A stretch of 64,000 nt of DNA, taken from assembly GCF_003202205.1 (NCBI RefSeq), contig NZ_PDOG01000001.1, forward strand, positions 1,120,112 through 1,184,111, given 5' to 3'. The stretch is from Halomonas sp. LBP4 (GTDB taxonomy: Bacteria > Pseudomonadota > Gammaproteobacteria > Pseudomonadales > Halomonadaceae). Position 1 is the stretch's first letter. Each line of letters opens with the position of its first letter. The position numbers and the translations under genes were made by a program. Positions 36,531 through 45,383 of this stretch are shown in pieces. The notes below the pieces were generated by a model. It was given only the letters and a program-made list of their open reading frames with translations, was not told the origin of the DNA and made no database searches.

Positions 36531-36556
36531 ACGCCCCCTCCGACGAGAGGGGGCGT
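36531..36556 (-). terminator. Hairpin between suyB and the transporter genes
   Basis: A perfect 10-bp GC-rich inverted repeat (36531-36540 with 36547-36556, 6-nt loop) lies 6 bp downstream of suyB on the minus strand. There is no T-run. It may be an RNA-stabilising or partially terminating structure that makes suyAB mRNA more abundant than the downstream genes. Confidence 0.6.
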
Positions 36557-36562
36557 GCTGGC

Positions 36563-37732
36563 TTAGGCGCTCTCGTAGAGACGGGTCAGCACGAACTCGC
36601 GATGGCCCAGGGCTTCGGCCGCGGTATTCCGACCATTGGCGGTGCGCAGCATCATCTCGAGCAGCTGGTCGCCGGCCTCTTCCATGTTGATCTCGCGCTT
36701 GAGCAGGTGCGAAACATCGACGTCGACGTGCTCGCCCATGGTCCGCACGGTACGCGGGTTGGCGCAGATCTTGATGACCGGCAGGATGGGGTTGCCGATG
36801 ACGTTGCCCTGGCCGGTGGGGAAGAAGTGCACCACGTAGCCGGAGGCGGCACACAGTGTCACCATCTCGGCGGCGGCAGACGAGGAATCCATGAACCACA
36901 GTCCCGGCTTGTCCGGCGTCTCGGCCTTGTCCAGTACCCCGTCGACCTTGCAGGTCCGCCCGATCTTCTGGATGTTGCCCAGTGCCTTCTCCTCGATAGT
37001 GGTAAGGCCACCCTCGATATTGCCCTTGGTCGGCTGTGATTCGGAGAGATCGCTGGTCTTGTGGCGATCGATCATGGCGCTGTAGCGATCGAACATCGCC
37101 TGGAACTGCTCGCGCACCTGTGGCGTGGCGCAGCGCTCGGCTACCAGGTGCTCGCCACCGGTAAGTTCGGAGGTCTCACCGAAGACCAGGGTGCAACCCG
37201 CCTCGTAGAGTTTGTCAAAGGCGGCGCCTACGGTGGGGTTGGCTCCACAGCCCGAGGTGGTATCGGATTCACCACACTTGGTCGACACCCACAACTCATC
37301 GATGTCGCACTCCTCGCGCTGCAGCTCGGTGGCATGTTGCACGAACTCACGCGCCTTTTTCGAAGCGGCGCAAATGGTGTTGTGATCCCCATTCTGCTCG
37401 ATCCAGAACCCCTCGACCGGCTTGCCGGTAGCCTTGATGCCGTCAACCACTTTCCGGGTCCAGCCCGGCTCGATGCCGATGACCACGACAGCAGCCACGT
37501 TGGGATTGCAGCCGGTACCGATCAGGGTACGGAAGTGCAGGTCCAGGTCGGCACCGAACTGCAAGCGGCCGTAGGGATGCGGCAGAGCCAGGGTGCCCTT
37601 GATGTTGTTGGCGACGGCCTCGGCGGCAGCGTTGGAGATATCGTCGACCGGCAGCACGATGACGTGGTTGCGCACCCCGACACGGCCGTTCTCACGGCGA
37701 TAGCCCAGAAACTTGCGACCCTTGATTTCCAT
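36563..37732 (-). CDS. suyB: (R)-sulfolactate sulfo-lyase large subunit (SuyB)
   Basis: A 389-residue member of the altronate/galactarate dehydratase (UxaA) large-subunit family. Conserved Cys and acidic residues that could hold iron are in [31 protein letters not shown] and [18 protein letters not shown]. In SuyAB this enzyme eliminates sulfite from (R)-sulfolactate to give pyruvate. The SAF-domain subunit is a separate gene two bases upstream, as in known suyAB pairs. The surrounding slcC, comC, exporter and transporter genes point to sulfolactate instead of altronate. The ATG at 37732 follows GAGGTGG; a GTG at 37741 is less likely. Confidence 0.9.
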   Translation of the reverse strand: MEIKGRKFLGYRRENGRVGVRNHVIVLPVDDISNAAAEAVANNIKGTLALPHPYGRLQFGADLDLHFRTLIGTGCNPNVAAVVVIGIEPGWTRKVVDGIKATGKPVEGFWIEQNGDHNTICAASKKAREFVQHATELQREECDIDELWVSTKCGESDTTSGCGANPTVGAAFDKLYEAGCTLVFGETSELTGGEHLVAERCATPQVREQFQAMFDRYSAMIDRHKTSDLSESQPTKGNIEGGLTTIEEKALGNIQKIGRTCKVDGVLDKAETPDKPGLWFMDSSSAAAEMVTLCAASGYVVHFFPTGQGNVIGNPILPVIKICANPRTVRTMGEHVDVDVSHLLKREINMEEAGDQLLEMMLRTANGRNTAAEALGHREFVLTRLYESA

Positions 37733-37734
37733 CC

Positions 37735-38019
37735 TTACCACCTCTTGGTTTTGACGTTGTGGACGTGCAGGTGCTCACCCTGCTTGATCGGTTTCACCAC
37801 CCGACCGATGTCGACGCTGTACTTGATCACGGTATCGCCCTCGGCCAAATCCCGGATCGCCAGCTTGTGGCCGATCGGAATCGGGTCGCTCACCTGGCAG
37901 GTGATGGTCTGATCCTCGTGCATGACCCACCCGGTCAGTTCTTGACCGGCCTGAATTCCCTCGACTACCACCACGCCGACACTATCGCCGGCATCATGTA
38001 CTACGAAGTCGATACTCAT
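37735..38019 (-). CDS. suyA: (R)-sulfolactate sulfo-lyase small subunit (SuyA), SAF domain
   Basis: A 94-residue SAF-domain protein ([60 protein letters not shown]). It is the small subunit that pairs with SuyB. It is the first gene of the module C operon, divergent from a GntR regulator. GGAGAGGAG precedes the ATG at 38019, and a CAACAAAC element lies 24-33 bases upstream. Confidence 0.9.
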   Translation of the reverse strand: MSIDFVVHDAGDSVGVVVVEGIQAGQELTGWVMHEDQTITCQVSDPIPIGHKLAIRDLAEGDTVIKYSVDIGRVVKPIKQGEHLHVHNVKTKRW

Positions 38020-38115
38020 GATGTCTCCTCTCCACGTGCGAGGTTTGTTGGGGGTGTCTCACTTCCCCCCTGATGACAAGACCGCGGCGGACTGAATGCT
38101 GCGAACCCTCAACTC

Positions 38116-38173
38116 ATGTATATGACATATGACATAGAACAGTCAAGAGTCCTCTAGATGTTTTTGCTATAAT
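38116..38173 (+). promoter_or_regulatory. suyA-GntR divergent control region: ATGT/ACAT dyad and extended -10
   Basis: ATGTATATGACAT at 38116-38128 is an ATGT-N5-ACAT dyad. It overlaps a tandem TATGACA repeat (38121-38134), a candidate GntR/HutC-type operator. TGCTATAAT at 38165-38173 is a good extended -10 for the GntR gene starting at 38243. The 11-mer AGTCCTCTAGA in between also occurs, inverted, in the LacI/TRAP control region (28966-28976). Confidence 0.45.
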
Positions 38174-38242
38174 CGGGACTAAAGCCATGATGCCCGGTCA
38201 CCACTAGCGCCTGGCCGGGATTGAACAGACAGGAATCGAGAC

Positions 38243-38968
38243 ATGGATCAGCCGCTGACACCCAGTTACCGCCCGCTGTATCAACAGATCAAGGATGTCC
38301 TGCTTGAGCGAATCGTTTCGGGGGAGTGGGCTCCCGGCACTTTCATTCCCAGCGAATCCGCCCTGGCGAAGGAGTACGGGGTCAGCGTGGGCACGCTGCG
38401 CAAGGCGTTGGATGCCCTTGCCGCCGAGCACGTGGTGCTGCGTCACCAGGGCAAGGGCACGGTAGTCGCTACCCATGACAGTGATCGCTCCCTGTTCCAG
38501 TTCTTCCACCTGGTGCGCCTGGACGGCACGCGCACACTACCCATCTCCCGGGTACTGATCCGCGAGCGGCGTGCAGCCACGGCGCAAGAGGCCGAAGCCT
38601 TGGGACTGAGGTTGGAAGCAGCAGTGGTGCATATTCGCCGGGTACGGGAGCTGGAGGAGGTGCCGGCGTTGCTGGAGGACCTGGTGGTATCAGCCGATCG
38701 CTTCCGGGACCTGGAGCGCGAGCCCCAGACACTCCCCAACACCCTCTACCAACTGTATCAGCAGCGCTTCAACCAGAGCGTCGCCCATGCAGAGGAACGC
38801 CTCTTCGCCGTGGCGGCAGGCAAGGAGGAGCACCGGCATCTGGGAATCCCCTCAGGAACACCACTGCTGGAGATTCACCGGATTGCCAAGGATCTCCAAG
38901 GCAATCCCCTCGAGTTCCGCGTTTCCCGTTGCGAGACGCAGAACCACTATTACTTGAACGAGCTATAG
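38243..38968 (+). CDS. GntR-family (HutC subfamily) regulator of the sulfolactate module
   Basis: A 241-residue GntR regulator. The N-terminal winged helix (YRPLYQQIKDVLLERIVSGE through ALAKEYGVSVGTLRKALDAL) is followed by a UTRA/HutC-type ligand domain. It is divergent from suyA across 223 bp, so it most likely controls suyAB and the downstream transport genes. Sulfolactate or sulfopyruvate is the probable effector (inference). A strong bidirectional terminator follows immediately after its stop. Confidence 0.9.
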   Translation: MDQPLTPSYRPLYQQIKDVLLERIVSGEWAPGTFIPSESALAKEYGVSVGTLRKALDALAAEHVVLRHQGKGTVVATHDSDRSLFQFFHLVRLDGTRTLPISRVLIRERRAATAQEAEALGLRLEAAVVHIRRVRELEEVPALLEDLVVSADRFRDLEREPQTLPNTLYQLYQQRFNQSVAHAEERLFAVAAGKEEHRHLGIPSGTPLLEIHRIAKDLQGNPLEFRVSRCETQNHYYLNEL

Positions 38969-38969
38969 A

Positions 38970-38992
38970 AAGGCCCCGCCGTGCGGGGCCTT
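38970..38992. terminator. Bidirectional intrinsic terminator between GntR gene and purK
   Basis: AAGGCCCCGC-cgt-GCGGGGCCTT is a perfect 10-bp stem flanked by A and T on either side. It serves the converging GntR and purK genes. Confidence 0.88.
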
Positions 38993-39022
38993 CTCGAACC
39001 TGGCGGGGTGGCGGGCGCCTGC

Positions 39023-40135
39023 CTACTCGAAACTGAAACGCGGCACCGGCGCCTCGGGCAGCAGCGCCGCACAGGCGCGCGCCTTCTCCAGCAGCGCCTC
39101 GTGGGTCGGGGCCAGCAGGTTGACGTGGGCCAGCTTGCGGCCGGGGCGCTCGGCCTTGTCGTAGCGATGCAGGTGCGCGTCCTCGATGGCCAGGATGGCA
39201 GCGGGATCGCCCTCGCGGCCGATGACATTGACCATGCAGGTGGGCATCCGCGCCGCGGTATCACCCAGCGGCAGGCCCTGGATGGCGCGCAGGTGGTTCT
39301 CGAACTGGCTGGTCACGGCCCCGTCCATGCTCCAGTGGCCGGAGTTGTGCACCCGCGGGGCCATCTCGTTGGCCAGCAGCCCGCCGTCGCGGGTCTGGAA
39401 CAGCTCCAGGGTCAGCACGCCGACATAGTCGAGCTCGTCGAGCAGCGCGCGGATATAGTCGTCGGCGACCAGCTGCACGCTGTCGTCGAGATCCGGCATC
39501 GGCGCCAGGGAGTAGCGCAGGATGCCGTCGACGTGGACGTTCTCGGCCATGGGATAGAAGACCACTTCGCCGTCGCGGCCGCGCACGGCGATGATCGACA
39601 CCTCGCGCACGAAGTCGACGAAGGCCTCGACGATCAGCCGGGGGTGATTGATTGCGCGCCAGGCCTCGGCGGCCTCGGCCGGGTCGCGGATCACCGCCTG
39701 GCCCTTGCCGTCATAGCCCTCGGTCACCGACTTGGCCACCACCGGGCAGCCCAGCTCGCGGGCGGCGGCCTCGAGCTCGTCGGCGTGCTCCACCAGCCGG
39801 TAGGCCGGGGTCGGGATGCCCAGGCGGTCGAACAGCGCCTTCTCCTCGGCGCGGTTCTGGCACACGCGGATCGCCTCGCTGGAGGGAAAGACGGGCTTGA
39901 CCTCCTCGATGGCCCGGACCAGCGCCACCGGCAGGTGCTCGAATTCGTAGGTGACCAGGTCGACCTTGGCCAGGAAGTCGTCGAGATGGTGCTGATCCGT
40001 ATACACCATGACGTCACCGATGCCCGCGCTGGGGTGACCGGTGGTATCGAGGAAGGTGAAGCGGTTGGCCAGCGGATAGCCCGCCAGGGCCAGCATGCGG
40101 CCGAGCTGGCCGGCACCCAGGACTCCGATGTTCAT
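39023..40135 (-). CDS. purK: 5-(carboxyamino)imidazole ribonucleotide synthase PurK
   Basis: A 370-residue ATP-grasp enzyme of purine biosynthesis. It carboxylates aminoimidazole ribonucleotide using ATP and bicarbonate. The N-terminal GVLGAGQLGRMLALAGYPL, the ATP-binding KSVTEGYDGKGQAVI and the metal-binding NEMAPRVHNSGHWSMDGAVTSQFE are classic. The ATG at 40135 has AGGAGA upstream and lies 10 bp after purE. Housekeeping. Confidence 0.97.
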   Translation of the reverse strand: MNIGVLGAGQLGRMLALAGYPLANRFTFLDTTGHPSAGIGDVMVYTDQHHLDDFLAKVDLVTYEFEHLPVALVRAIEEVKPVFPSSEAIRVCQNRAEEKALFDRLGIPTPAYRLVEHADELEAAARELGCPVVAKSVTEGYDGKGQAVIRDPAEAAEAWRAINHPRLIVEAFVDFVREVSIIAVRGRDGEVVFYPMAENVHVDGILRYSLAPMPDLDDSVQLVADDYIRALLDELDYVGVLTLELFQTRDGGLLANEMAPRVHNSGHWSMDGAVTSQFENHLRAIQGLPLGDTAARMPTCMVNVIGREGDPAAILAIEDAHLHRYDKAERPGRKLAHVNLLAPTHEALLEKARACAALLPEAPVPRFSFE

Positions 40136-40145
40136 GCCTGTCTCC

Positions 40146-40652
40146 TCACTCGGCCCGCGGGTCGGGATTGTCGAGCACCGTCTGCGTCTGCTCGGCGCGG
40201 AAGGCCTCGACGGCGGCGCGCACGGTGGCGTCCTGCAGGCCGACGATCTGGGCCGCCAGCAGGCCGGCATTGGTGGCCCCGGCCTTGCCGATGGCCAGGG
40301 TGCCCACGGCAATGCCGCCGGGCATCTGCACGATGGAGAGCAGAGAATCGAGGCCCTTCAGCGCCTTGGACTCCACCGGCACGCCGAGCACCGGCAGCGG
40401 TGTCTGGGCGGCGACCATGCCCGGCAGGTGCGCCGCCCCGCCGGCACCGGCGATGATCACCTGCAGGCCGCGCTCGGCGGCGGACTTGGCGTAGTCGAAC
40501 AGCAGGTCCGGGGTGCGGTGGGCCGAGACCACGCAGGTCTCGCAGGAGACCCCGAGACGCTCGAGCATCGCCACGGCATGCTCCATGACCGGCCAGTCGG
40601 ATTTCGATCCCATGATCACGCCAACCCGTGGCGCCTGGTGCGACGACTGCAT
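40146..40652 (-). CDS. purE: 5-(carboxyamino)imidazole ribonucleotide mutase PurE
   Basis: A 168-residue class I PurE with [29 protein letters not shown] and [20 protein letters not shown], including the catalytic His. It rearranges the PurK product to the C4 carboxylate. GAGGGAG precedes the ATG at 40652. It forms the usual purE-purK operon. Confidence 0.97.
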   Translation of the reverse strand: MQSSHQAPRVGVIMGSKSDWPVMEHAVAMLERLGVSCETCVVSAHRTPDLLFDYAKSAAERGLQVIIAGAGGAAHLPGMVAAQTPLPVLGVPVESKALKGLDSLLSIVQMPGGIAVGTLAIGKAGATNAGLLAAQIVGLQDATVRAAVEAFRAEQTQTVLDNPDPRAE

Positions 40653-40913
40653 GGACAACTCCCTCGATGATGATGTCGCGGCCCCCGCGAACACGCAACG
40701 ACGGCCCGACAACACAAGCGTAGCCGCCCGAAAACCGCGCAGCATACCGTCTCCCGCGGGTCGTGGAAAGCCTCGCCGCCTGCTGCTGTCGTTGACAGGC
40801 GACAACGATTGCACCCTTGTTGCGCCTTGTCAGGACGATTAACCATTAGTCTTGGGCAATGAAACACCGCTCGTGAAACCTCACGGGCCTTATCCCGGGA
40901 AGGAGACAACACC

Positions 40914-41300
40914 ATGAAGCGTTCCATGATCCTGATCGCCGCACTCGCCGGCACCCTGGCGCTGGCCGGCTGCGACAACGCCGACGAAGAGGCGACGGAC
41001 ACCACCGACCAGAGCACCGAGACCGCGGCCGACGAGCCGGCCACCACGGCCGGCGACGAAGCGGCCGCGAACGAGCCGGACGAGGACCTCCAGGACTCCC
41101 AGGAGGCCATGCTGGAGGAAGAGACCGAAGCGGGCACCGAATCCTCCGACACCGCCGTCGAGACCGAGGCCACGGAGACCGACGAGATGCCCGAGGAGGG
41201 CGATGCCATGGACGCGGAGGACGAGCCCATGGCAGACGACGCGGAAACCTCCGCAGAGGAGGCGGAAACGACCGAGGACGACGGCTACGACTACCAGTAA
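40914..41300 (+). CDS. Small, extremely acidic lipoprotein
   Basis: A 128-residue protein with a lipoprotein signal peptide ending in the lipobox LALAGC. The mature part is about 40 percent Asp plus Glu, otherwise mostly Ala, Thr and Ser, and contains no Lys or Arg. It probably lacks a fixed fold at low salt. Such proteins are common in halophiles and may shape the charge at the cell surface or bind cations; no specific function can be assigned. GGAAGGAG precedes the ATG. A terminator follows. Confidence 0.8.
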   Translation: MKRSMILIAALAGTLALAGCDNADEEATDTTDQSTETAADEPATTAGDEAAANEPDEDLQDSQEAMLEEETEAGTESSDTAVETEATETDEMPEEGDAMDAEDEPMADDAETSAEEAETTEDDGYDYQ

Positions 41301-41319
41301 GGGCCGCGCCGACCGCAAG

Positions 41320-41349
41320 GGCCCCGTCCGGGCCGACTCGGACGGGGCC
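41320..41349. terminator. Terminator between the acidic lipoprotein and the TAXI operon
   Basis: GGCCCCGTCCG (41320-41330) pairs perfectly with CGGACGGGGCC (41339-41349). It lies 20 bp after the lipoprotein stop. Confidence 0.7.
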
Positions 41350-41424
41350 TGGTGAGATGGTCAGCCTGACCGCGAAGCCCAGCAGGCCATGCTTGCTGGG
41401 CTTCCTGCTGTTCGGGGACCGCGC

Positions 41425-43434
41425 TCAGCCGGCGGTCAGCGCCCGGCGACGGCTGGCCAGCCAGTTGCCGCCAAGGGCCAGCGCCATCACCACCACCCCG
41501 GCGACCTCCACCAGCAGGTCCGGATAGAAGACGGCGATGATGGCCCCCGAGATGGCGATCCGCGGCAACCAGGACATCCGCATGAAGAGATACCCCTCCA
41601 GGGCTGCGGCGAAGGCGCCCAGTGCCAGGAGCGCGATCACCCCGTTCCAGATCACCACCGGCCAGGGGCCGCCCATGATGATCTCGGGGTTGAAGACCAT
41701 GAACACCGGGATCAGGTAGAGCCCCTTGGCGAATTTCCACGCCTGGAAGCCGGTCTCCATGGGCTTGCTGCCGGCGATGGCCGCCCCGGCGAAGCCCGCC
41801 AGGGCGATCGGTGGCGTGACATTGGAGTCCTGGGAGTACCAGAACACCACCAGGTGGGCGATCAGCAGCGGGATGCCGAACTCGGCGGTCAGTGCCGGCC
41901 CGACCAGCACGATCAGCACGATGTAGCTGGCGGTGACCGGCAGGCCCATGCCCAGCACCAGGCTGGCCAGCAGGACCATGACCAGCGCCAGGATGATGTT
42001 GCCGCCCGAGAAGGCCATCATCATCGCCGAGAACTTCAGGCCCAGGCCGGTCAGGCCCACCACGCCGACGATGATCCCCGCCACGGCACAGGCCATGGAG
42101 ACCGCCACGGCGTTGCGCGCACCGAGCTCGAGCCCCTCGACCAGCTTGACGATGCCGGCCCGGACCACCCGTCCGATGGCGGCCGGGGTCACCGGCTGGC
42201 CCTGGGTGGGGGCGACGAACAGAAACCAGACGGTGTAGCGCAGGACCGCCACGACGACCATGGTGATCACCGCATAGAAGCCCACCCGCATCGGCGACAT
42301 GTGCATCGCCAGCAGCCAGACCAGCACCCCCAGCGGCAGCAGGAAGTGCCAGCCATCGCGCATTACCTGGCGCATCTGGGGCAGCTCGCTGCGGGCCATG
42401 CCCTGCATGCCCTGCTTCAGCGCGATGATGTGCACGAACAGGTAGACGGTGGCGAAGTACATGATCGCGGGCAGGATGCTGACCTTGACCACCTCCAGGT
42501 AGGGCACCCCGGTGTACTCGGCGATCAGGAAGGCCCCGGCGCCCATCAGTGGCGGCATGATCTGCCCACCGGTGGAGGCCGCCGCCTCGATGCCGCCGGC
42601 CTGGTGGGGCTTGTAGCCCAGGCGCTTCATCAGGGGGATGGTGAAGGCGCCGGTGGTCACCACGTTGGCGATGGCGCTGCCGGAGATGGAGCCCATGCCG
42701 GCGGAGGCCAGCACCGCCGCCTTGGCCGGCCCCCCGCGCTGGCGCCCGGTGGCCGCGTAGGCCATGTCGATGAAGAACTTGCCGGCACCGGTGCTCTCGA
42801 GGAAGGCGCCGAACAGCACGAAGACGAAGATGAAGGTGGCGGCCACGCCCAGCGGCAGGCCGAAGATGCCCTCCTGCCCCAGGTAGAGCTGGCCGACCAC
42901 GCGGTCGATATTGTAGCCGCGATGCTCGAGGATGCCGGGAAGGAACTGGCCCAGCCAGGGCAGCTCGCCCCGCGGGCCGGCGAAGGCGTAGAGGATGGCC
43001 ACGGCGCCGATGAGGGTCATGCCCAGGCCCACCGCCCGGCGGCTGGCTTCCAGCACCGTCACGGTGGCGATGCAGCCGACGACGATGTCGGTCTGGCTCC
43101 AGAAGCCGGCCCGGCCGATGATCTCGTCGAGGTAGATCACCAGGTAGCCCCCGGTGATTAGTGCCCCGGCGAAGAAGACCGCATCGATGACCCCGCCCAG
43201 CGCGCCACGGGCACGCTTCGTGCCGAACACCGGAAAGATCAGGAAGGCCAGCATCATGATCAGCATCAGGTGGATGCTGCGCTGGTAGAAGAGTCCCAGC
43301 GGCTGGATGCCGGCGGCATAGAGCTGGAACAGGGAAAGCCCCACGGCCACCAGGGTGATCAACCAGAGGATCGGCCGGGGCTGGATGGCATTGCCACCGG
43401 GCACGGTGACGGGCGGAGTCGGGGAGTCGCTCAT
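41425..43434 (-). CDS. TAXI-type TRAP transporter, fused 4TM-12TM permease
   Basis: A 669-residue membrane protein that joins the small and large TRAP permeases in one chain, as is usual for TAXI-family systems. The large-permease signatures are ASAGMGSISGSAIANVVTTG, GGQIMPPLMGAGAFLIAEY and LGMGLPVTASYIVL. It imports an organic acid, driven by the Na+ or H+ gradient. It is the third gene of a TAXI binding protein, DUF1850 protein and permease operon. The substrate is unknown; related systems have been linked to glutamate or other C4/C5 acids. Confidence 0.92.
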   Translation of the reverse strand: MSDSPTPPVTVPGGNAIQPRPILWLITLVAVGLSLFQLYAAGIQPLGLFYQRSIHLMLIMMLAFLIFPVFGTKRARGALGGVIDAVFFAGALITGGYLVIYLDEIIGRAGFWSQTDIVVGCIATVTVLEASRRAVGLGMTLIGAVAILYAFAGPRGELPWLGQFLPGILEHRGYNIDRVVGQLYLGQEGIFGLPLGVAATFIFVFVLFGAFLESTGAGKFFIDMAYAATGRQRGGPAKAAVLASAGMGSISGSAIANVVTTGAFTIPLMKRLGYKPHQAGGIEAAASTGGQIMPPLMGAGAFLIAEYTGVPYLEVVKVSILPAIMYFATVYLFVHIIALKQGMQGMARSELPQMRQVMRDGWHFLLPLGVLVWLLAMHMSPMRVGFYAVITMVVVAVLRYTVWFLFVAPTQGQPVTPAAIGRVVRAGIVKLVEGLELGARNAVAVSMACAVAGIIVGVVGLTGLGLKFSAMMMAFSGGNIILALVMVLLASLVLGMGLPVTASYIVLIVLVGPALTAEFGIPLLIAHLVVFWYSQDSNVTPPIALAGFAGAAIAGSKPMETGFQAWKFAKGLYLIPVFMVFNPEIIMGGPWPVVIWNGVIALLALGAFAAALEGYLFMRMSWLPRIAISGAIIAVFYPDLLVEVAGVVVMALALGGNWLASRRRALTAG

Positions 43435-43441
43435 GCACGCC

Positions 43442-43963
43442 TCAAGGGGGAGTGGTTGATGGGGATCGCAGGTGGATCGTCACCCGCTCGCCGGCGGCCC
43501 GCTCGCTGATGCTCAGCCGGCGCCCCGCATGCAGCAGTCGGTGATCGACCCCCGGGGAGCCGACCCGGAGGTAGTAGCGGTTGCCGGGGACGGGCTCGTC
43601 GATCTCCTCGATCCAGTAGCCGCCCCGGCCATCGGAGACCTGGCGGCCGCGCCCCGGCACATGGCCCAGCCCCGCGGCGAAATCGGGCTGATGGCTGCGC
43701 TCGAGCACCATACGCCCCGCGCGGTGGCGGTAACAGTCCTGGACCCGGATACCGGTCACGGAGTGGTTCCACTCCAGGCACCAGCGCTCGCCCTCCGGCA
43801 TGGGCAGGGCGAGGATCAGGCGGTCGTCGTCACCGCGCACCTCCAGCCGCCCCGCGTCGTCGGCCCCGACCGGGGAGACGGCCAGCATCAATCCCAGGGC
43901 CAGCGCACGCCAAGTCGCCGGCGCGAAGGCACGGCGACTCCGGGGGTTCATCGTGGCACCCAT
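43442..43963 (-). CDS. DUF1850 protein of the TAXI operon
   Basis: A 173-residue exported protein: basic N-terminus, hydrophobic stretch ending SPVGADD, then a compact domain with WCLEWNHSVTGIRVQDCYRH and GRMVLERSHQPDFAAGLGH. This matches the DUF1850 family, almost always encoded with TAXI TRAP transporters, where its function is unknown. Two Cys in the visible domain could form a disulfide in the periplasm. ATGs at 43963 and 43951 are both possible starts. It lies 7 bp before the fused permease. Confidence 0.78.
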   Translation of the reverse strand: MGATMNPRSRRAFAPATWRALALGLMLAVSPVGADDAGRLEVRGDDDRLILALPMPEGERWCLEWNHSVTGIRVQDCYRHRAGRMVLERSHQPDFAAGLGHVPGRGRQVSDGRGGYWIEEIDEPVPGNRYYLRVGSPGVDHRLLHAGRRLSISERAAGERVTIHLRSPSTTPP

Positions 43964-43985
43964 CTTCAGTGCCCGAGGGGGTGGA

Positions 43986-44948
43986 TCATTCCGGCCGCTG
44001 GTGGTCCGCCACCTCGACGCCCACCTCCTCGTAGTAGCGCAGGGCGCCGGGGTGGAAGGCGATCGGCGTGGAGTCGATGCTGAACTCCACGGTGGTGTCG
44101 TTGGCCGCCGGGTGGATGGCGATCAGCTCGTCGGTGTGCTCGAACAGGATCCGGGTGATCTGGTAGGCCAGTTCCTCGTCCATCTCGCTGCTCACCGCCA
44201 GCACATTGGGAATGCTGATGGTCTGGACCGGTTCCTCGACACCATCATAGATGCCGGCACGCAGCTCATAGGGCGCGAAGACCGGCTCGTTCTCCCGCGC
44301 CTTGGCGACCTCCTCGTCGGAGAAACCGATCAGGCGAATGTCGCGGGTGGTGGCCAGGTTGAGGATCGAGCTGGTGGGGGGCCCCACGCTCCAGAAGCCG
44401 GCATCGATGTCGCCGTCGCGGATGGCATCGGCGGTCTCGTTGAAGTTGAGGCGCTGGGGCATGAAGTCATCGTAGCTGATGCCGTTGGCTTCCAGCAGGG
44501 CGCGGGCATTGAGCTCGGTGCCACTGCCCGGCGCGCCCACCGAGACGCGCTTGCCCTCCAGGTCGGCGAGCGACTCGATGTCGGAATCCGCCAGGGTGAC
44601 CAGCTGCACGGCATTGGGATAGATGGAGGCCAGGGCACGGATGTTGTCGAGCTGGCGGCCCTCGAAGTCCCCGGTGCCGGAGTAGGCCTGGTAGACGGTG
44701 TCGGCCAGGGCCAGGGCCAGGTCGGAATCGCCGCGCCATACCAGGCCCATGTTCTCGACGGAGGCGCCGGTCACCTCGGCCACCGCGCTGGCGCCCTCGA
44801 TATGGTTGTTGATCAGTTCCGCCAGACCGCCGCCGTAGGGATAGTAGACACCGCCGGTACCGCCGGTGGCGATGGAGAGCTGCTGGGCCGCGGCCAGCGG
44901 GGCCGTGGCGATCAGCGAGGCAGCAACGGCGTACTTGAAGATGTGCAT
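43986..44948 (-). CDS. TAXI-family TRAP substrate-binding protein
   Basis: A 320-residue periplasmic protein with a Sec signal peptide (cleavage near AAA-QQ). It has the TAXI-family start SIATGGTGGVYYPYGGGLAEL and VSVGAPGSGTELNARALLEA. TAXI proteins bind small carboxylates for TRAP import. GGAGGAG precedes the ATG at 44948. It is the first gene of the operon. Confidence 0.93.
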   Translation of the reverse strand: MHIFKYAVAASLIATAPLAAAQQLSIATGGTGGVYYPYGGGLAELINNHIEGASAVAEVTGASVENMGLVWRGDSDLALALADTVYQAYSGTGDFEGRQLDNIRALASIYPNAVQLVTLADSDIESLADLEGKRVSVGAPGSGTELNARALLEANGISYDDFMPQRLNFNETADAIRDGDIDAGFWSVGPPTSSILNLATTRDIRLIGFSDEEVAKARENEPVFAPYELRAGIYDGVEEPVQTISIPNVLAVSSEMDEELAYQITRILFEHTDELIAIHPAANDTTVEFSIDSTPIAFHPGALRYYEEVGVEVADHQRPE

Positions 44949-45383
44949 GGAACTCCTCCGGTCCTTGGAACCAGGTTGTGGTGTGATGATCGACGGCGCT
45001 CGGGAGGACTGGGCGCCTGTCGGAAAGCTAGCACCCCCCCGCGTGGGAGGCCAATGGCACTATTTCTACGTTTTCAGGGATTTTCGGCAACTCCCCGATG
45101 GTCGACCAGCGGCCAGGCACCGCCCTACCCCGCGACCTGCGCCTTCACCCTGGCGACGATATGGGCGCCGATGGGGATCGCCACCATCGTCCGGGGTCAG
45201 GCTCGGGCAATACTCGCGCGCGATCGCGATGTCGGAGAACCCTGCTTGTAGGGCGAGCCCAGGAGCGACTCGTCGTCGACGGCGTCGCCGGAGGTTGGGT
45301 CATATACTGGGTTCAGCCTGGGCATTTGAAGACATGGTTTGAATTGACGTCCAGCCAATAGCGATCACAGCGATACAAGGTCC
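44949..45383. other. Intergenic region, TAXI promoter side, with possible coding debris
   Basis: No intact gene. On the minus strand, 45110-45300 reads as protein-like text only if the frame is shifted twice (SGDAVDDESLLGSPYKQG, then FSDIAIAREYCPSLTPDD, then MVAIPIGAHIVARVKAQVAG and a stop). It may be the decayed 3' end of a gene I cannot identify. Nearer the TAXI gene the DNA should contain its promoter. Confidence 0.35.

Noticed and set aside
36563-38019. Altronate/galactarate dehydratase
   Set aside because: No uronate genes nearby; the split SAF and large subunits with slcC, comC and an exporter match suyAB.
41389-43161. 590-residue plus-strand open frame over the TAXI permease
   Set aside because: Antisense of a 669-residue permease with clear TRAP signatures; the translation is a His/Gln/Gly-rich artefact.
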